Of a DNA stretch of 64,000 nt, positions 45,049 through 53,615 are shown one piece after another. This DNA comes from CAILZL01 sp050181835. Lineage in GTDB: Bacteria; Pseudomonadota; Gammaproteobacteria; Steroidobacterales; Steroidobacteraceae. The position numbers and the translations under genes were made by a program. Each line of letters starts with the position of its first letter. The first letter of the stretch is position 1. The notes beneath the pieces were generated by a model. That model ran no database searches, was not told where the DNA came from, and was given only the letters and a program-made list of their open reading frames with translations. The DNA is taken from NCBI GenBank assembly GCA_050181835.1, contig JBFXCU010000001.1, positions 186,001 to 250,000 of the forward strand, read 5' to 3'.

Positions 45049-45855
45049 TTACACGCCAGATACATCAGCAGAAGGTGTCGTTGCCTGCAGGTCGTCTTCG
45101 CGCCTCAACATTTCACCCGCCAGAGCTAGATACGCCATCGCGCCGCGCGATTCTTTGTCATACACCAGCGCCGGTTGTCCGTAACTGGGGGCTTCGGCGA
45201 GGCGCACATTGCGCGGAATCACGGTGCGATACACTCGCTCACCAAAATGCTCTATCAACTGCTTGGAAACTTCGTTAGCCAGATTATTGCGCGGGTCATA
45301 CATGGTGCGCAGGATGCCTTCGATGTGCAGACCCGCATTGCCATTGCATTTGATCTCCTCAATCGTGCCAACCAGCGCAGTCAGTCCTTCCAATGCGTAG
45401 TACTCGCATTGCATTGGAATCAACACCGAATCAGCCACCACCAAGGCATTAATGGTCAACATATTGAGTGACGGCGGGCAGTCGATCAGAATCACATCAA
45501 ATTGGGCTCGCAATGGCGCCAGTACTTCACGCAAGCGCAGCTCACCGCCCGGTTTACCAGTGAGCTGTACCTCCGCTGCAACCAGATCCTGATTGCCAGG
45601 CAGCAAGGTAAATCTGCTGTGTTCAACCTCTACCAGCGCTGCTTCGACAGCACTCTCGCCGAGCAACACCTCAGTAAGGGAATGCGACAAGCTGCGCTTA
45701 TCAACACCGCAACCCATGGTAGCGTTGCCTTGCGGATCCATATCAATCAATAACACGCGTCGCTGCGTTGCCGCGAGTGACGCCGCAAGATTGACGCTAG
45801 TCGTGGTCTTACCCACGCCGCCTTTCTGATTGGTAACTGCGATGACGCGTTTCAT
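45049..45855 (-). CDS. parA: Chromosome partitioning ATPase ParA
   Basis: A 268-residue Walker-type ATPase that forms a nucleoid-bound gradient moving ParB-parS complexes. The deviant Walker A reads NQKGGVGKTTT; DMDPQGNAT and LIDCPPSLNML follow. There is no N-terminal DNA-binding extension, as expected for the chromosomal form. It sits between rsmG and parB, the usual arrangement near a replication origin. Confidence 0.96.
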   Translation of the reverse strand: MKRVIAVTNQKGGVGKTTTSVNLAASLAATQRRVLLIDMDPQGNATMGCGVDKRSLSHSLTEVLLGESAVEAALVEVEHSRFTLLPGNQDLVAAEVQLTGKPGGELRLREVLAPLRAQFDVILIDCPPSLNMLTINALVVADSVLIPMQCEYYALEGLTALVGTIEEIKCNGNAGLHIEGILRTMYDPRNNLANEVSKQLIEHFGERVYRTVIPRNVRLAEAPSYGQPALVYDKESRGAMAYLALAGEMLRREDDLQATTPSADVSGV

Positions 45856-45888
45856 TTCGGATGCGGCTGCAAGCGGTGGGTTATTAAT

Positions 45889-46518
45889 TCAATTCTTGTC
45901 ATGACTTCTGCAGAGTTCCACAAGATGACGCTGTTCGTCCAGCCCGGGGATACTGAGCTCATGGATCAGCGTCGCTTTCCAACCAATTGGCATAGCCGCT
46001 AACTCGGCTTCCGGGTAACGCCCCTTCATCGCCAGCAAACGACCGCCATCAACACACAAATGTCCGCACCACAGCACGAAATTCTCAATTGATCCTACCG
46101 CACGCGACACCACACAATCGAAGCGCTGTATGGGTTTATGATCCTGAGCGCGCGCGTGCAGTACGGTTACATTGCGCAGTTGCATCACCTGTGCAGCGTG
46201 CTCAACAAAGCGCAGCTTTTTGTTAACCGAGTCAACCAGCACAAACTGTTTATCCGGATTCACCAATGCCAACGGCAGACCAGGAAACCCTGCCCCAGTA
46301 CCCACATCAGCGATGCGTGAACCACGTAAAAACGGCTGGATCGACAGGCTATCAAGCAAATGCTTATGCAGCTGCTGCTCTGGATCACGAATTGCGGTCA
46401 GGTTCATACGCTGATTCCAGTCATTCAGCTCAGTCAGCAATGCCTGTAAGGCGGTGCACTGTCCCTCGGAAAGCGTTACCCCAAAATGCACCGCTGCTGT
46501 GACTAATGTGTCGCTCAT
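45889..46518 (-). CDS. rsmG: 16S rRNA (guanine527-N7)-methyltransferase
   Basis: A 209-residue SAM-dependent methyltransferase (GidB) acting on the 530 loop of 16S rRNA. The SAM-binding motif is IADVGTGAGFPGLPLA, with NLTAIRDPEQQLHKHLLDSL ahead of it and VVSRAVGSIENF later. It is immediately upstream of parA (33 bp). Its frequent partner mnmG is not next to it; cytochrome c4 takes that place. Confidence 0.96.
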   Translation of the reverse strand: MSDTLVTAAVHFGVTLSEGQCTALQALLTELNDWNQRMNLTAIRDPEQQLHKHLLDSLSIQPFLRGSRIADVGTGAGFPGLPLALVNPDKQFVLVDSVNKKLRFVEHAAQVMQLRNVTVLHARAQDHKPIQRFDCVVSRAVGSIENFVLWCGHLCVDGGRLLAMKGRYPEAELAAMPIGWKATLIHELSIPGLDEQRHLVELCRSHDKN

Positions 46519-46565
46519 GCCCGTCGTATCTTTAATTCTTCTTGCAAGGGTTCGTTCTGGCCAGA

Positions 46566-46595
46566 AACAAAAGGCCGGGGATACCCGGCCTTTGT
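46566..46595 (-). terminator. Rho-independent terminator of the cytochrome c4 gene
   Basis: AAAGGCCGGG (46570-46579) pairs with CCCGGCCTTT (46584-46593) around a GATA loop. On the minus strand it is followed by TTTTGTTT. It lies about 45 bp after the cytochrome gene stop. Confidence 0.85.
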
Positions 46596-46636
46596 CAGTG
46601 CGCTTCGCGTGCCTGCCAGCAACCCATAACTAGGTG

Positions 46637-47260
46637 CTAGTTCTTGCATTGACCGCTGTTATTCAAAATCTGCTTGGTATCACACAAACCAGTTTGGTTG
46701 GCATAAAACGCTGCAATAGCTTCGATGTCCTGATCCTTCAACGTACCAATGACGCCGGCCATAATGGCGTTCTTGCGCTTGCCGGCCTTGTAGTCGCGCA
46801 ACGCTTGCGCCAAATAATCCGCATGCTGACCCGCCAAGTTAGGGTACTCAGGACTTACCGGTTGGCCATCCGTACCGTGACAGGCTGTACATACCTGTGC
46901 AGCAGCTGGCGGCGTACCAACCACAGCAGTCTTACGTGGCCCCTTGCCAGCGAAGAAAGCAGCCATATCGGCGCGATCCTGCTCGCTGTTACTGACCGCA
47001 TGCGCATGCATGGTGGGATGTGAACGATTGCCCTCAGCGTATTCCTTTAGCGCGGCGACCATATAGGCAGCTTGCTGGCCACCGAGCTTGGGAACACTGT
47101 AAACAGGCGCAGCGTTTTTGTAATTAGGAATGCCATGACAACCATGGCAGGTATAGGCAAGCGGCTTACCACGCGCTGCATCACCCTCGGCATGTGCCGT
47201 TGTCATTACGCCACTCAACGCCAGCACCAAGCTTGACAACGAGATCAATCGAAAAAACAT
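46637..47260 (-). CDS. Diheme cytochrome c4-like protein
   Basis: A 207-residue exported protein with a signal peptide (MFFRLISLSSLVLALSGVMTTAHA) and two cytochrome c domains, each with a CxxCH heme site (CHGCH and CTACH) and later Met ligands. Diheme c4 proteins carry electrons from the bc1 complex to terminal oxidases in the periplasm, which suits the petABC genes in this window. The ATG at 47260 has GGAG 7 nt upstream, better than the two in-frame starts before it. Confidence 0.88.
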   Translation of the reverse strand: MFFRLISLSSLVLALSGVMTTAHAEGDAARGKPLAYTCHGCHGIPNYKNAAPVYSVPKLGGQQAAYMVAALKEYAEGNRSHPTMHAHAVSNSEQDRADMAAFFAGKGPRKTAVVGTPPAAAQVCTACHGTDGQPVSPEYPNLAGQHADYLAQALRDYKAGKRKNAIMAGVIGTLKDQDIEAIAAFYANQTGLCDTKQILNNSGQCKN

Positions 47261-47365
47261 AGCCAGTCTCCAAGCAATCATGCGGGTGGCTGGCGAGCCC
47301 AACTACCCATTCCCATAAACACCAAATACAAAGATGCGCGATCTTAGCGGAAAGCCACAGGCAAA

Positions 47366-47395
47366 CAAAAGGCGCTTTGGATATGCAAAGCGCCT
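47366..47395 (-). terminator. Rho-independent terminator of rpmE
   Basis: AGGCGCTTTG (47370-47379) pairs perfectly with CAAAGCGCCT (47386-47395) around a 6-nt loop, followed on the minus strand by TTTTGTTTG. It lies 54 bp after the rpmE stop. Confidence 0.85.
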
Positions 47396-47448
47396 GATGA
47401 CTGAATCGATGGCTGAAATAGCTACAGCCCCACCGACCTGATTAGTTA

Positions 47449-47649
47449 TTAGCCGCGCGTATATCGCTTGCGGAACTTGTCGACTCGACCACCAGTGTCC
47501 ACCGTCTTTTGCTTGCCGGTGTAGAATGGGTGACAATTTGAGCATACTTCGAGCTGCAGATCGCTACCAGTGGAGCGAGTGGCGAAGCTGTTGCCACAGC
47601 TGCAAGTTACGCTAATGTCTTTGTAGTCAGGATGAATGCCGGCTTTCAT
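47449..47649 (-). CDS. rpmE: 50S ribosomal protein L31
   Basis: A 66-residue large-subunit protein. It begins MKAGIHPDYKDISVTC and has the CSCGN and CSNCHPFYTGKQK motifs, whose four Cys residues place it in the zinc-binding (C+) form. The ATG at 47649 is the family start; the longer open frame upstream is not conserved. It has its own terminator and a long leader region that contains the candidate origin. Confidence 0.96.
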   Translation of the reverse strand: MKAGIHPDYKDISVTCSCGNSFATRSTGSDLQLEVCSNCHPFYTGKQKTVDTGGRVDKFRKRYTRG

Positions 47650-47829
47650 TGCAGTCTCGGGCTTGGCCCGGTTCCAGAAAATGGGGCGCGCAGTGTAGCT
47701 GCGGCGTCCTCGATCCGCAAGCAAAGCTGGGCTTGTGCAGCGAGGAGCACTAGTCGGTAGCAGCAGCACCTGCGGCAGGACTCTATAGCGGTGTACCCAA
47801 GCCAGTTAATGCCAGTGGGTCAGGATGAA

Positions 47830-48060
47830 TTGGTTATCCACAAAAGCTGTGGATAAGTCTGTGGACGAACTTGTCACAAGACTGTCAAAAAGGCGTCACT
47901 GCACGGGGTCTGTGGTTGTGGTCAATACTTAACCACAGTTATTTTCAATATAAAACAATATGTTACGCGTCCTGTTTGAGAAGCCTCCTGCACAATCGCC
48001 ACCAAGACCTGATCTCATATAGACCACCCCGCAGGTGTGCATAATTTTTTTATGCAGTTA
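47830..48060. other. Candidate chromosomal replication origin (oriC)
   Basis: Two perfect DnaA boxes TTATCCACA face each other at 47834-47842 (plus) and 47848-47856 (minus). Near matches follow: TGTGGACGA at 47860 and TTAACCACA at 47929-47937 (one mismatch). An AT-rich tract, about 25 of 29 bases A or T, lies at 47938-47966 and could be the unwinding element; a GATC and a T-loop hairpin follow. parAB, rsmG and the atp operon within 14 kb, and the strand switch of genes near 51.5 kb, fit an origin region. dnaA itself is not in the window, so this is inference. Confidence 0.6.
48038..48056. repeat. T-loop hairpin
   Basis: TGCATAA (48038-48044) pairs with TTATGCA (48050-48056) around TTTTT. It lies between the AT-rich tract and the hemW stop and may be part of the origin region or a weak terminator for hemW. 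Confidence 0.4.
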
Positions 48061-48169
48061 CAAACCCAACGGAATAAGTCAAGCAAAAAGTGATCTGGCG
48101 CACATAGTCCAAGCTAGGCAAGCACTTGGGACGTTTGCCCCTGTTTTCTCCAGTGGCAACGAAAAACCA

Positions 48170-49327
48170 CTACTGAGCAGCGCCGTCGTCCAGAAATATA
48201 GTGACCAAATCGTTCAGGAAGCGCCGCCCCAGCTCGGTAGGCTGCCAAGCCAGCCCATCTTCGCAGACCAGAAGACCACGCTGAGTGGCCATCGCGATCT
48301 GCGGCGCCAAGGCCGCCCATGCCAAGCCGGTACGAGCTTCAAATAGCCGCACATCAAACCCATCGCGCAAGCGCAGCACATTGAGCATGAACTCAAACGG
48401 CAACTCATTCGGTACGACGACCTGATGCAGCACTCGCCGCTCCGCTGCTGGAACGCCGAGATACTGACGTGGTTGCTTGTGTCGCTCAGTACGGATCACT
48501 TGCCCGCCACGCGTCAACTTGCCATGCGCACCCGCACCCACTCCCAAGTAGTCACCAAATTGCCAGTAATTACGATTGTGAATCGATTGCCGTCCTGTCT
48601 GCGCGTAGGCAGAAACCTCATAGTGTTGATAGCCTGCTGCTGCTAACAGCGCCTGACACTCCAGTTGCATGGCATAACACTCATCGTCGTCGGGCAATAC
48701 GGGAGGACGATGAAAAAACGGTGTGCCGGGTTCCAGTGTCAGTTGGTAGTGCGATAAATGCGCTGGTGCCAGCGCAATCGCTTGCTGTAAATCGGATAAC
48801 GCCTCGGCGAGCCCCTGACCTGGCAGGCCATACATCAAATCCAGATTGAAATTATCAATCCCCGCACGGCGCAATTCATCGACCGCTATGGCGATATCGC
48901 CACTGCCATGAATACGACCCAGTTTCTGCAACTGCGCGGAGTTGAAGCTTTGCGCACCCAGCGATACTCGCGTCACCCCCGCAGCGCGATACGCTGCAAA
49001 CTGACCATGCTCAATGGTGCCAGGATTGGCTTCCAGCGTCACTTCCATATCGGGGCTAACTGGCAAACGCTGTTTGATAGCATTCAACAGTCGCTCAATC
49101 GCCTCCGGACTGAATAAGCTGGGCGTGCCACCCCCCATAAAAATTGATACTAGCGGCTGGGTTACGTGGCCAGCCACATCCAGTGCCAAATCTTCCAGCA
49201 GCGCATCAATGTAGCGCTGTTCAGGGATTTTCCCCGGGGCTTTATGCGAATTGAAATCACAGTACGGACACTTTTGCACGCACCATGGAAAGTGGGCATA
49301 CAGGGCCAACGGCGGTGCACTGAGCAT
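48170..49327 (-). CDS. hemW: Heme chaperone HemW (radical SAM)
   Basis: A 385-residue radical SAM protein related to coproporphyrinogen III oxidase HemN, but of the HemW type that binds and transfers heme. The cluster motif is CVQKCPYCDF (CxxxCxxC, with only three Cys before F), with MGGGTPSLF and GAQSFNSAQLQKLGRIH after it. The ATG at 49327 lies 2 bp after the rdgB stop and precedes the conserved LALYAHFPWC. Same strand as rdgB, rph and the phosphatase gene. Confidence 0.93.
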   Translation of the reverse strand: MLSAPPLALYAHFPWCVQKCPYCDFNSHKAPGKIPEQRYIDALLEDLALDVAGHVTQPLVSIFMGGGTPSLFSPEAIERLLNAIKQRLPVSPDMEVTLEANPGTIEHGQFAAYRAAGVTRVSLGAQSFNSAQLQKLGRIHGSGDIAIAVDELRRAGIDNFNLDLMYGLPGQGLAEALSDLQQAIALAPAHLSHYQLTLEPGTPFFHRPPVLPDDDECYAMQLECQALLAAAGYQHYEVSAYAQTGRQSIHNRNYWQFGDYLGVGAGAHGKLTRGGQVIRTERHKQPRQYLGVPAAERRVLHQVVVPNELPFEFMLNVLRLRDGFDVRLFEARTGLAWAALAPQIAMATQRGLLVCEDGLAWQPTELGRRFLNDLVTIFLDDGAAQ

Positions 49328-49329
49328 AA

Positions 49330-49920
49330 TTATTTGACCGCCAACGCACGCCACAACAATTGCAATGCCTGGCCACGATGGCTGAGTTTATTTTTTATCT
49401 CTGGATCAAGTTCCGCAGCACTGCAACCCTGTTCGGGCAGCCAGAAAATCGGATCGTAACCAAAACCGCCATTGCCGCTGGCTGCGCGCGCGATGCGTCC
49501 CTCCCAGCTAGCCTCACATATTACCGGCGCAACATCATCAGCATGCCGCACATAGACCAATGCGCAGCGATAGCGAGCACTGCGCTCGGCATCCGCAACG
49601 GCCTGCATAGCATCCAGCAACTTGTACAAATTATCGGTATCGGTAGCCTGCGCACCAGCATAACGGGCTGAATAAATACCCGGCGCGCCATTCAATGCAT
49701 CGACTTCAATGCCGGAGTCATCGGCAAGCGCCGGCAGCCCAGAGACATAGGCTGCATGACGCGCCTTTAACAAGGCATTGGCAACAAAGCTGTCACCGCT
49801 TTCGATGACTGCTTCACTAGTAAATTGCGCCTTCGGCAGCACCACAAAGTCCAGTGGTTGCAGCAACGTCTCTAATTCGCGCAGTTTGCCGACGTTATTG
49901 GTGGCCAATACCACACGCAT
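49330..49920 (-). CDS. rdgB: Non-canonical purine NTP pyrophosphatase (Ham1/RdgB)
   Basis: A 196-residue enzyme that hydrolyses dITP and XTP to monophosphates, keeping inosine and xanthine out of nucleic acids. It opens with VVLATNNVGKLRELE, and has ALADDSGIEVDALNGAPGIYSARYAG and GFGYDPIFWLPEQG, the family motifs. The ATG at 49920 lies 4 bp after the rph stop; the open frame extends upstream inside rph but is not conserved there. Confidence 0.95.
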   Translation of the reverse strand: MRVVLATNNVGKLRELETLLQPLDFVVLPKAQFTSEAVIESGDSFVANALLKARHAAYVSGLPALADDSGIEVDALNGAPGIYSARYAGAQATDTDNLYKLLDAMQAVADAERSARYRCALVYVRHADDVAPVICEASWEGRIARAASGNGGFGYDPIFWLPEQGCSAAELDPEIKNKLSHRGQALQLLWRALAVK

Positions 49921-49924
49921 GATG

Positions 49925-50668
49925 CTACGACTCAGTTTGCAACGATTCCAATTGCAACGCCTGCAATTGCTTGATGCCCTGCGCTGCCAAGTTGAGCAGC
50001 TCGTCGAGTTCGTGACGCTGCAAGGCATGACCTTCAGCAGTGCCCTGAATTTCCACAAACGCGCCACCATTGTTCATAACAACATTCATATCGGTTTCGG
50101 CTTGCGAATCCTCCGCGTAATCCAGATCTAACACGGGTCGGCCCGACCAGATACCAACCGATACCGCCGCCACCTGCGCATGAACCGGATTGGATTTGAT
50201 TGACCCCTTGCGCAGCAGCATAGTCACGGCATCCATCATCGCCACATAGGATCCGGTAATCGCCGTCGTACGCGTGCCGCCATCTGCCTGTAACACATCA
50301 CAGTCAATGGTGATGGTGCGCTCGCCCAGCCCCTTCAGATCAATCACCGCGCGCAGTGCGCGACCGATCAGGCGCTGAATTTCCTGAGTACGTCCGGTTT
50401 GCTTGCCCTTGGCCGCTTCGCGCGGCGAACGCGTATGGGTGGCACGCGGCAACATGCCGTATTCAGCTGTCACCCAGCCCTGACCTTTACCACGCAGAAA
50501 GGACGGCACACTTTCTTCTACCGATGCAGTACACAACACCCGCGTCTGACCGAACTCCACCAGCACTGATCCTTCCGCATGACGGGTAAAACCACGGGTA
50601 AAGCGCACCGCGCGCAATGCATCGTCGGCCCGACCACTGGGCCGGGTAGTTGAGTGACTCGAATTCAT
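49925..50668 (-). CDS. rph: Ribonuclease PH
   Basis: A 247-residue phosphorolytic exoribonuclease that trims tRNA 3' ends. RPSGRADDALRAVRFTRGFTRHAEGSVL at the N terminus, the GWVTAEYGMLPRATHTR segment and DCDVLQADGGTRTTAITG (phosphate site) are typical. Full length, unlike the truncated E. coli K-12 copy. The ATG at 50668 has AAGG 8 nt upstream. Between rdgB and the PP2C gene. Confidence 0.96.
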   Translation of the reverse strand: MNSSHSTTRPSGRADDALRAVRFTRGFTRHAEGSVLVEFGQTRVLCTASVEESVPSFLRGKGQGWVTAEYGMLPRATHTRSPREAAKGKQTGRTQEIQRLIGRALRAVIDLKGLGERTITIDCDVLQADGGTRTTAITGSYVAMMDAVTMLLRKGSIKSNPVHAQVAAVSVGIWSGRPVLDLDYAEDSQAETDMNVVMNNGGAFVEIQGTAEGHALQRHELDELLNLAAQGIKQLQALQLESLQTES

Positions 50669-50684
50669 ACTTAGACCTTTTGGC

Positions 50685-51452
50685 TTAGAGCCACCGCAAC
50701 ACGGCAGCGGTGGAATTATCACTATACGGTGCCGAGGCTTGCACGGCGCGTGCGCCCAACTGTTCCAAGGCTGTTTGTAACTGGCTGTGGCCACGCGCAA
50801 ACCCGGCAATATCGTCATCTTTCAGGTTGGCCCAGATACCATCTGAACACAACAACAGCATATCGCCAGACTGCATCCGCTTGCTGCCGGCAACGCTCAT
50901 CTCCGGAATGGCTGCATCCCCCCCCAAGCAGCACTCAACAAAATTGCGCATGGGATGGCTGGCAATATCCGCTTCGGTAATCTTGCCTTCCCGTAACAGT
51001 AATTCGACGTGACTATGGTCGCGACTGCGTTCCAATACCGCCTCCTGGCGCAGATGATAAATGCGGCTATCACCCACATGCGCCCAATAAGCCATGCCTT
51101 CTTGCACTAGGCAGATCACTGCTGTCGCGCGCGGCCGCACTTCGATGGGCTTATCACGCCCCAGTCGCACCACTTCATCATGGGCGCGCCCTAGTGCCAG
51201 GTGGATGAAGCCCAGTGGATCAAGCAATGGAGACACTTGCTTGGTAAACGACTCGATAATGCTTTTCAACGCCACTGCAGCAGCGCGACTACCATCGGAA
51301 TGGCCGCCCATGCCATCCAACACGACCACCAACGTGGCCTGTCCAGACTGAGTGATACCGACACGATCCTGATTATCGCCACGATCACCGAGCAGACTGA
51401 TCTGTGCTGATTCAACTTGCAAGCAACGCTCCAGAAAAGGACGCTGCAGCAA
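50685..51452 (-). CDS. PP2C-type serine/threonine protein phosphatase
   Basis: A 255-residue PPM-family phosphatase. Metal-binding Asp residues are visible in GDRGDNQDRVG, VVLDGMGGHSDGS, CSDGIW and SDNSTAAVL. There are no sensor or membrane domains. A partner kinase is not in the window. A PP2C gene between rph and yicC occurs in other gammaproteobacteria. The 136-bp gap to yicC is divergent and should hold promoters for both directions. Confidence 0.9.
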   Translation of the reverse strand: MLQRPFLERCLQVESAQISLLGDRGDNQDRVGITQSGQATLVVVLDGMGGHSDGSRAAAVALKSIIESFTKQVSPLLDPLGFIHLALGRAHDEVVRLGRDKPIEVRPRATAVICLVQEGMAYWAHVGDSRIYHLRQEAVLERSRDHSHVELLLREGKITEADIASHPMRNFVECCLGGDAAIPEMSVAGSKRMQSGDMLLLCSDGIWANLKDDDIAGFARGHSQLQTALEQLGARAVQASAPYSDNSTAAVLRWL

Positions 51453-51588
51453 CGATACTGCTACACTTTGGCGTCTTTGGGAAAGGCAGCTTTATAACAG
51501 TGCCATGACTGGAAAAAAAGCGGTGGCGACGCGATATTGTCGTCGTCGAACCCACTCCATCACTCATTATGACCAGATTGGATAATCC

Positions 51589-52455
51589 ATGATTCGCAGT
51601 ATGACCGGGTTTGCACGGCAGGAATGCCACGGCGAGTGGGGCACATTGGTGTGCGAAATGCGCACCGTCAATCACCGCTTTCTGGAGGTCTCGCTACGCC
51701 TGCCTGAAGATCTACGGTCACTGGACAGCGAGTTACGCCAACTCATTGCCAGCGCGCTGAAACGCGGCAAGGTCGATGCCAGCCTGCATCTGAAGTCCGC
51801 CAACGTCGCGGCACAATCGCAGGAATTGAACCTTGAGTTACTAAACGAACTACGCTCACGATTGGAAATCGTCCGCACCACCGCGCAAGCCGATGCGCCG
51901 GTCAGCGCCCTTGATCTGTTGCGCTGGCCGGGCGTACTGAAGGAAGTCGAACGGGATGCCAGCCCGTTGCTGCTGGCCACACAAGAACTACTGCAGCAGA
52001 CGCTGGAACAACTCAATGACATGCGCAGCCGCGAGGGCACACGCATCCATGAATTGCTGGAGCAACGTTGCGCAGCCATTGCCACACAAGTAGCGCTAGT
52101 CAAAACCCGCCTGCCGGAAATCGCTGCACGCCAGCGCGAACGCATGTTGGCGCGGCTAAGCACCCTCAATACGCAAGTGGATAACGAGCGCCTGGAACAG
52201 GAATTGGTGATATTTGCGCACAAGATGGATGTGGACGAAGAAATGGATCGCCTCAGCAGCCATTTGGTAGAAATCCGTGGCGCCATTGCAGCCACCGAAC
52301 CCGCCGGGCGACGCCTGGACTTCCTGATGCAGGAGCTGAATCGCGAATCCAATACGCTGTCATCCAAATCACAGGATGCCGATACCACCCGCGCGGCGGT
52401 GGAGCTAAAGGTGATTATCGAACAAATGCGCGAACAGATTCAGAACGTGGAATAG
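51589..52455 (+). CDS. yicC: YicC family endoribonuclease-like protein
   Basis: A 288-residue protein with the YicC N-terminal (IRSMTGFARQE, RTVNHRFLEVSLRLPEDLRSLD) and C-terminal DUF1732 regions (DMDVDEEMDRLSSHL-like, GRRLDFLMQELNRESNTLSSKSQD). E. coli YicC has been reported to act as an endoribonuclease. It is first in a plus-strand run, 12 bp before gmk, the normal order. Confidence 0.94.
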   Translation: MIRSMTGFARQECHGEWGTLVCEMRTVNHRFLEVSLRLPEDLRSLDSELRQLIASALKRGKVDASLHLKSANVAAQSQELNLELLNELRSRLEIVRTTAQADAPVSALDLLRWPGVLKEVERDASPLLLATQELLQQTLEQLNDMRSREGTRIHELLEQRCAAIATQVALVKTRLPEIAARQRERMLARLSTLNTQVDNERLEQELVIFAHKMDVDEEMDRLSSHLVEIRGAIAATEPAGRRLDFLMQELNRESNTLSSKSQDADTTRAAVELKVIIEQMREQIQNVE

Positions 52456-52467
52456 TTGGGTTAATCG

Positions 52468-53094
52468 ATGCGGCAACCCGTTACTGGACATCTTTACGTC
52501 ATTGCCGCCCCTTCTGGGGCCGGCAAAACATCGCTGGTCAAAGCCCTGCTGCTGCAGGAACCCAGTGTGCAACTGTCCACGTCCTACACCACGCGCAAGA
52601 TGCGCCCCACCGAGGTCGATGGACGCGATTATCACTTCGTCAGTCATACGGCATTCGCAGCAATGGTCGCCGCAGGTGCGTTCTTGGAGCACGCACAGGT
52701 ATTCGACAACTACTACGGCACCGCGCGCGCGCAGGTGGAACAGCTACTGGCACAGGGCGCTAACGTTATTCTGGAAATTGACTGGCAGGGTGCACAACAG
52801 ATTCGCCGCGTGCTGCCCGACTGCCGCAGCGTGTTCATTCTGCCGCCATCCCGCTCTGAACTGGAACGCCGCCTACGCAGCCGAAACACCGATGAAGAAT
52901 CGGTAATTCAGCGGCGCTTAGCCGATGCGAGCGGTGACATGAGCCATTGGGTTGAATTCGATTACGTGGTGATTAATGCGGATTTCGCGCAGGCACTCAC
53001 CCAGTTGCGCTCAATCGTACTGGGGCAGGGTGCAGCCTTCGTCACGTCGCGACCCGGGTTACCAGCCATCATCGCCACGATAATGAGCTCCTGA
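52468..53094 (+). CDS. gmk: Guanylate kinase
   Basis: A 208-residue kinase that phosphorylates GMP to GDP. The P-loop is APSGAGKTSL; the GMP-binding segment STSYTTRKMRPTEVDGRDYHFV and LEIDWQGAQQIR are present. It lies 12 bp after yicC and upstream of rpoZ and spoT, so nucleotide supply and (p)ppGpp metabolism are linked by position. Confidence 0.97.
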   Translation: MRQPVTGHLYVIAAPSGAGKTSLVKALLLQEPSVQLSTSYTTRKMRPTEVDGRDYHFVSHTAFAAMVAAGAFLEHAQVFDNYYGTARAQVEQLLAQGANVILEIDWQGAQQIRRVLPDCRSVFILPPSRSELERRLRSRNTDEESVIQRRLADASGDMSHWVEFDYVVINADFAQALTQLRSIVLGQGAAFVTSRPGLPAIIATIMSS

Positions 53095-53175
53095 TATTGG
53101 AACCAAATACTGCACAGCAGAACACCCAAACCCAGTCATTTGATAAATCGGGTGATGGCTAGGCCATTCGCCCGC

Positions 53176-53181
53176 TATAAT
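53176..53181 (+). promoter_or_regulatory. Candidate -10 element for rpoZ-spoT
   Basis: A perfect TATAAT 33 bp upstream of the rpoZ ATG, in the 119-bp gmk-rpoZ gap. The -35 is weak (GGTGAT at 19 bp). It suggests rpoZ-spoT can be transcribed separately from yicC-gmk. Confidence 0.45.
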
Positions 53182-53213
53182 CCCATTCCTTATTGAAGTC
53201 TCCAGGTGTCCGC

Positions 53214-53585
53214 ATGGCCCGCATTACCGTTGAAGATTGCCTACAGAACGTACCGAATTTGTTTAATTTGGTGTTGGTGGCCGCCAAACGCGCCCGCCGT
53301 ATCGCCAATGGCGCTGAAGCCACCGTCGAGCGCGAGAATGACAAACCTACCGTGATTGCCCTGCGCGAAATTGCCGCCGGCCATGTTGGTCCAGAAATTC
53401 TCGACGAAGTGGATCGACCAGCAGCTCATGAACTGAGCTCCATGGACATGCTGATGCCAGATGATTTTCGGGCGCCTCACTTGGGGCTGAAAGGCGGTCT
53501 CGAAGATGACTTCAGTAATGACTTCAAGGAAGACTTCAATGACGACGTTAAGGTAACCAAGAGCGAGTCTGATTCAGCCGAGTAA
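53214..53585 (+). CDS. rpoZ: RNA polymerase omega subunit, extended
   Basis: A 123-residue omega subunit that helps assemble RNA polymerase and forms part of a ppGpp site. The conserved core is MARITVEDCLQNVPNLFNLVLVAAKRARRIA and KPTVIALREIAAG. It is about 30 residues longer than the 91-residue E. coli protein; the extra C-terminal part is acidic with repeated DDF/EDF units (EDDFSNDFKEDFNDD). AGGTG lies upstream of the ATG at 53214. Confidence 0.95.
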   Translation: MARITVEDCLQNVPNLFNLVLVAAKRARRIANGAEATVERENDKPTVIALREIAAGHVGPEILDEVDRPAAHELSSMDMLMPDDFRAPHLGLKGGLEDDFSNDFKEDFNDDVKVTKSESDSAE

Positions 53586-53615
53586 CTGACTCCCAGTTAA
53601 CTCAGTTTGAGCATC

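Larger units (their letters stand above)
47650..48169. other. 520-bp gene-free region between hemW and rpmE
   Basis: No gene is seen. It contains the DnaA-box cluster and AT-rich tract (47830-48060, listed separately) and the rpmE promoter region; TATAGA on the minus strand near 47781-47786 with TTAACT about 16 bp further upstream is a possible rpmE promoter. Confidence 0.6.

Noticed and set aside
44067..45855. parS sites near parAB
   Set aside because: GCACGTGAA near 44457 and TTTCACGTCAAAC near 30286 share only part of the parS palindrome; neither is close enough to call.
51672..52388. A 238-codon open frame on the minus strand
   Set aside because: Antisense to yicC, with a Ser/Arg-rich composition typical of a shadow frame.
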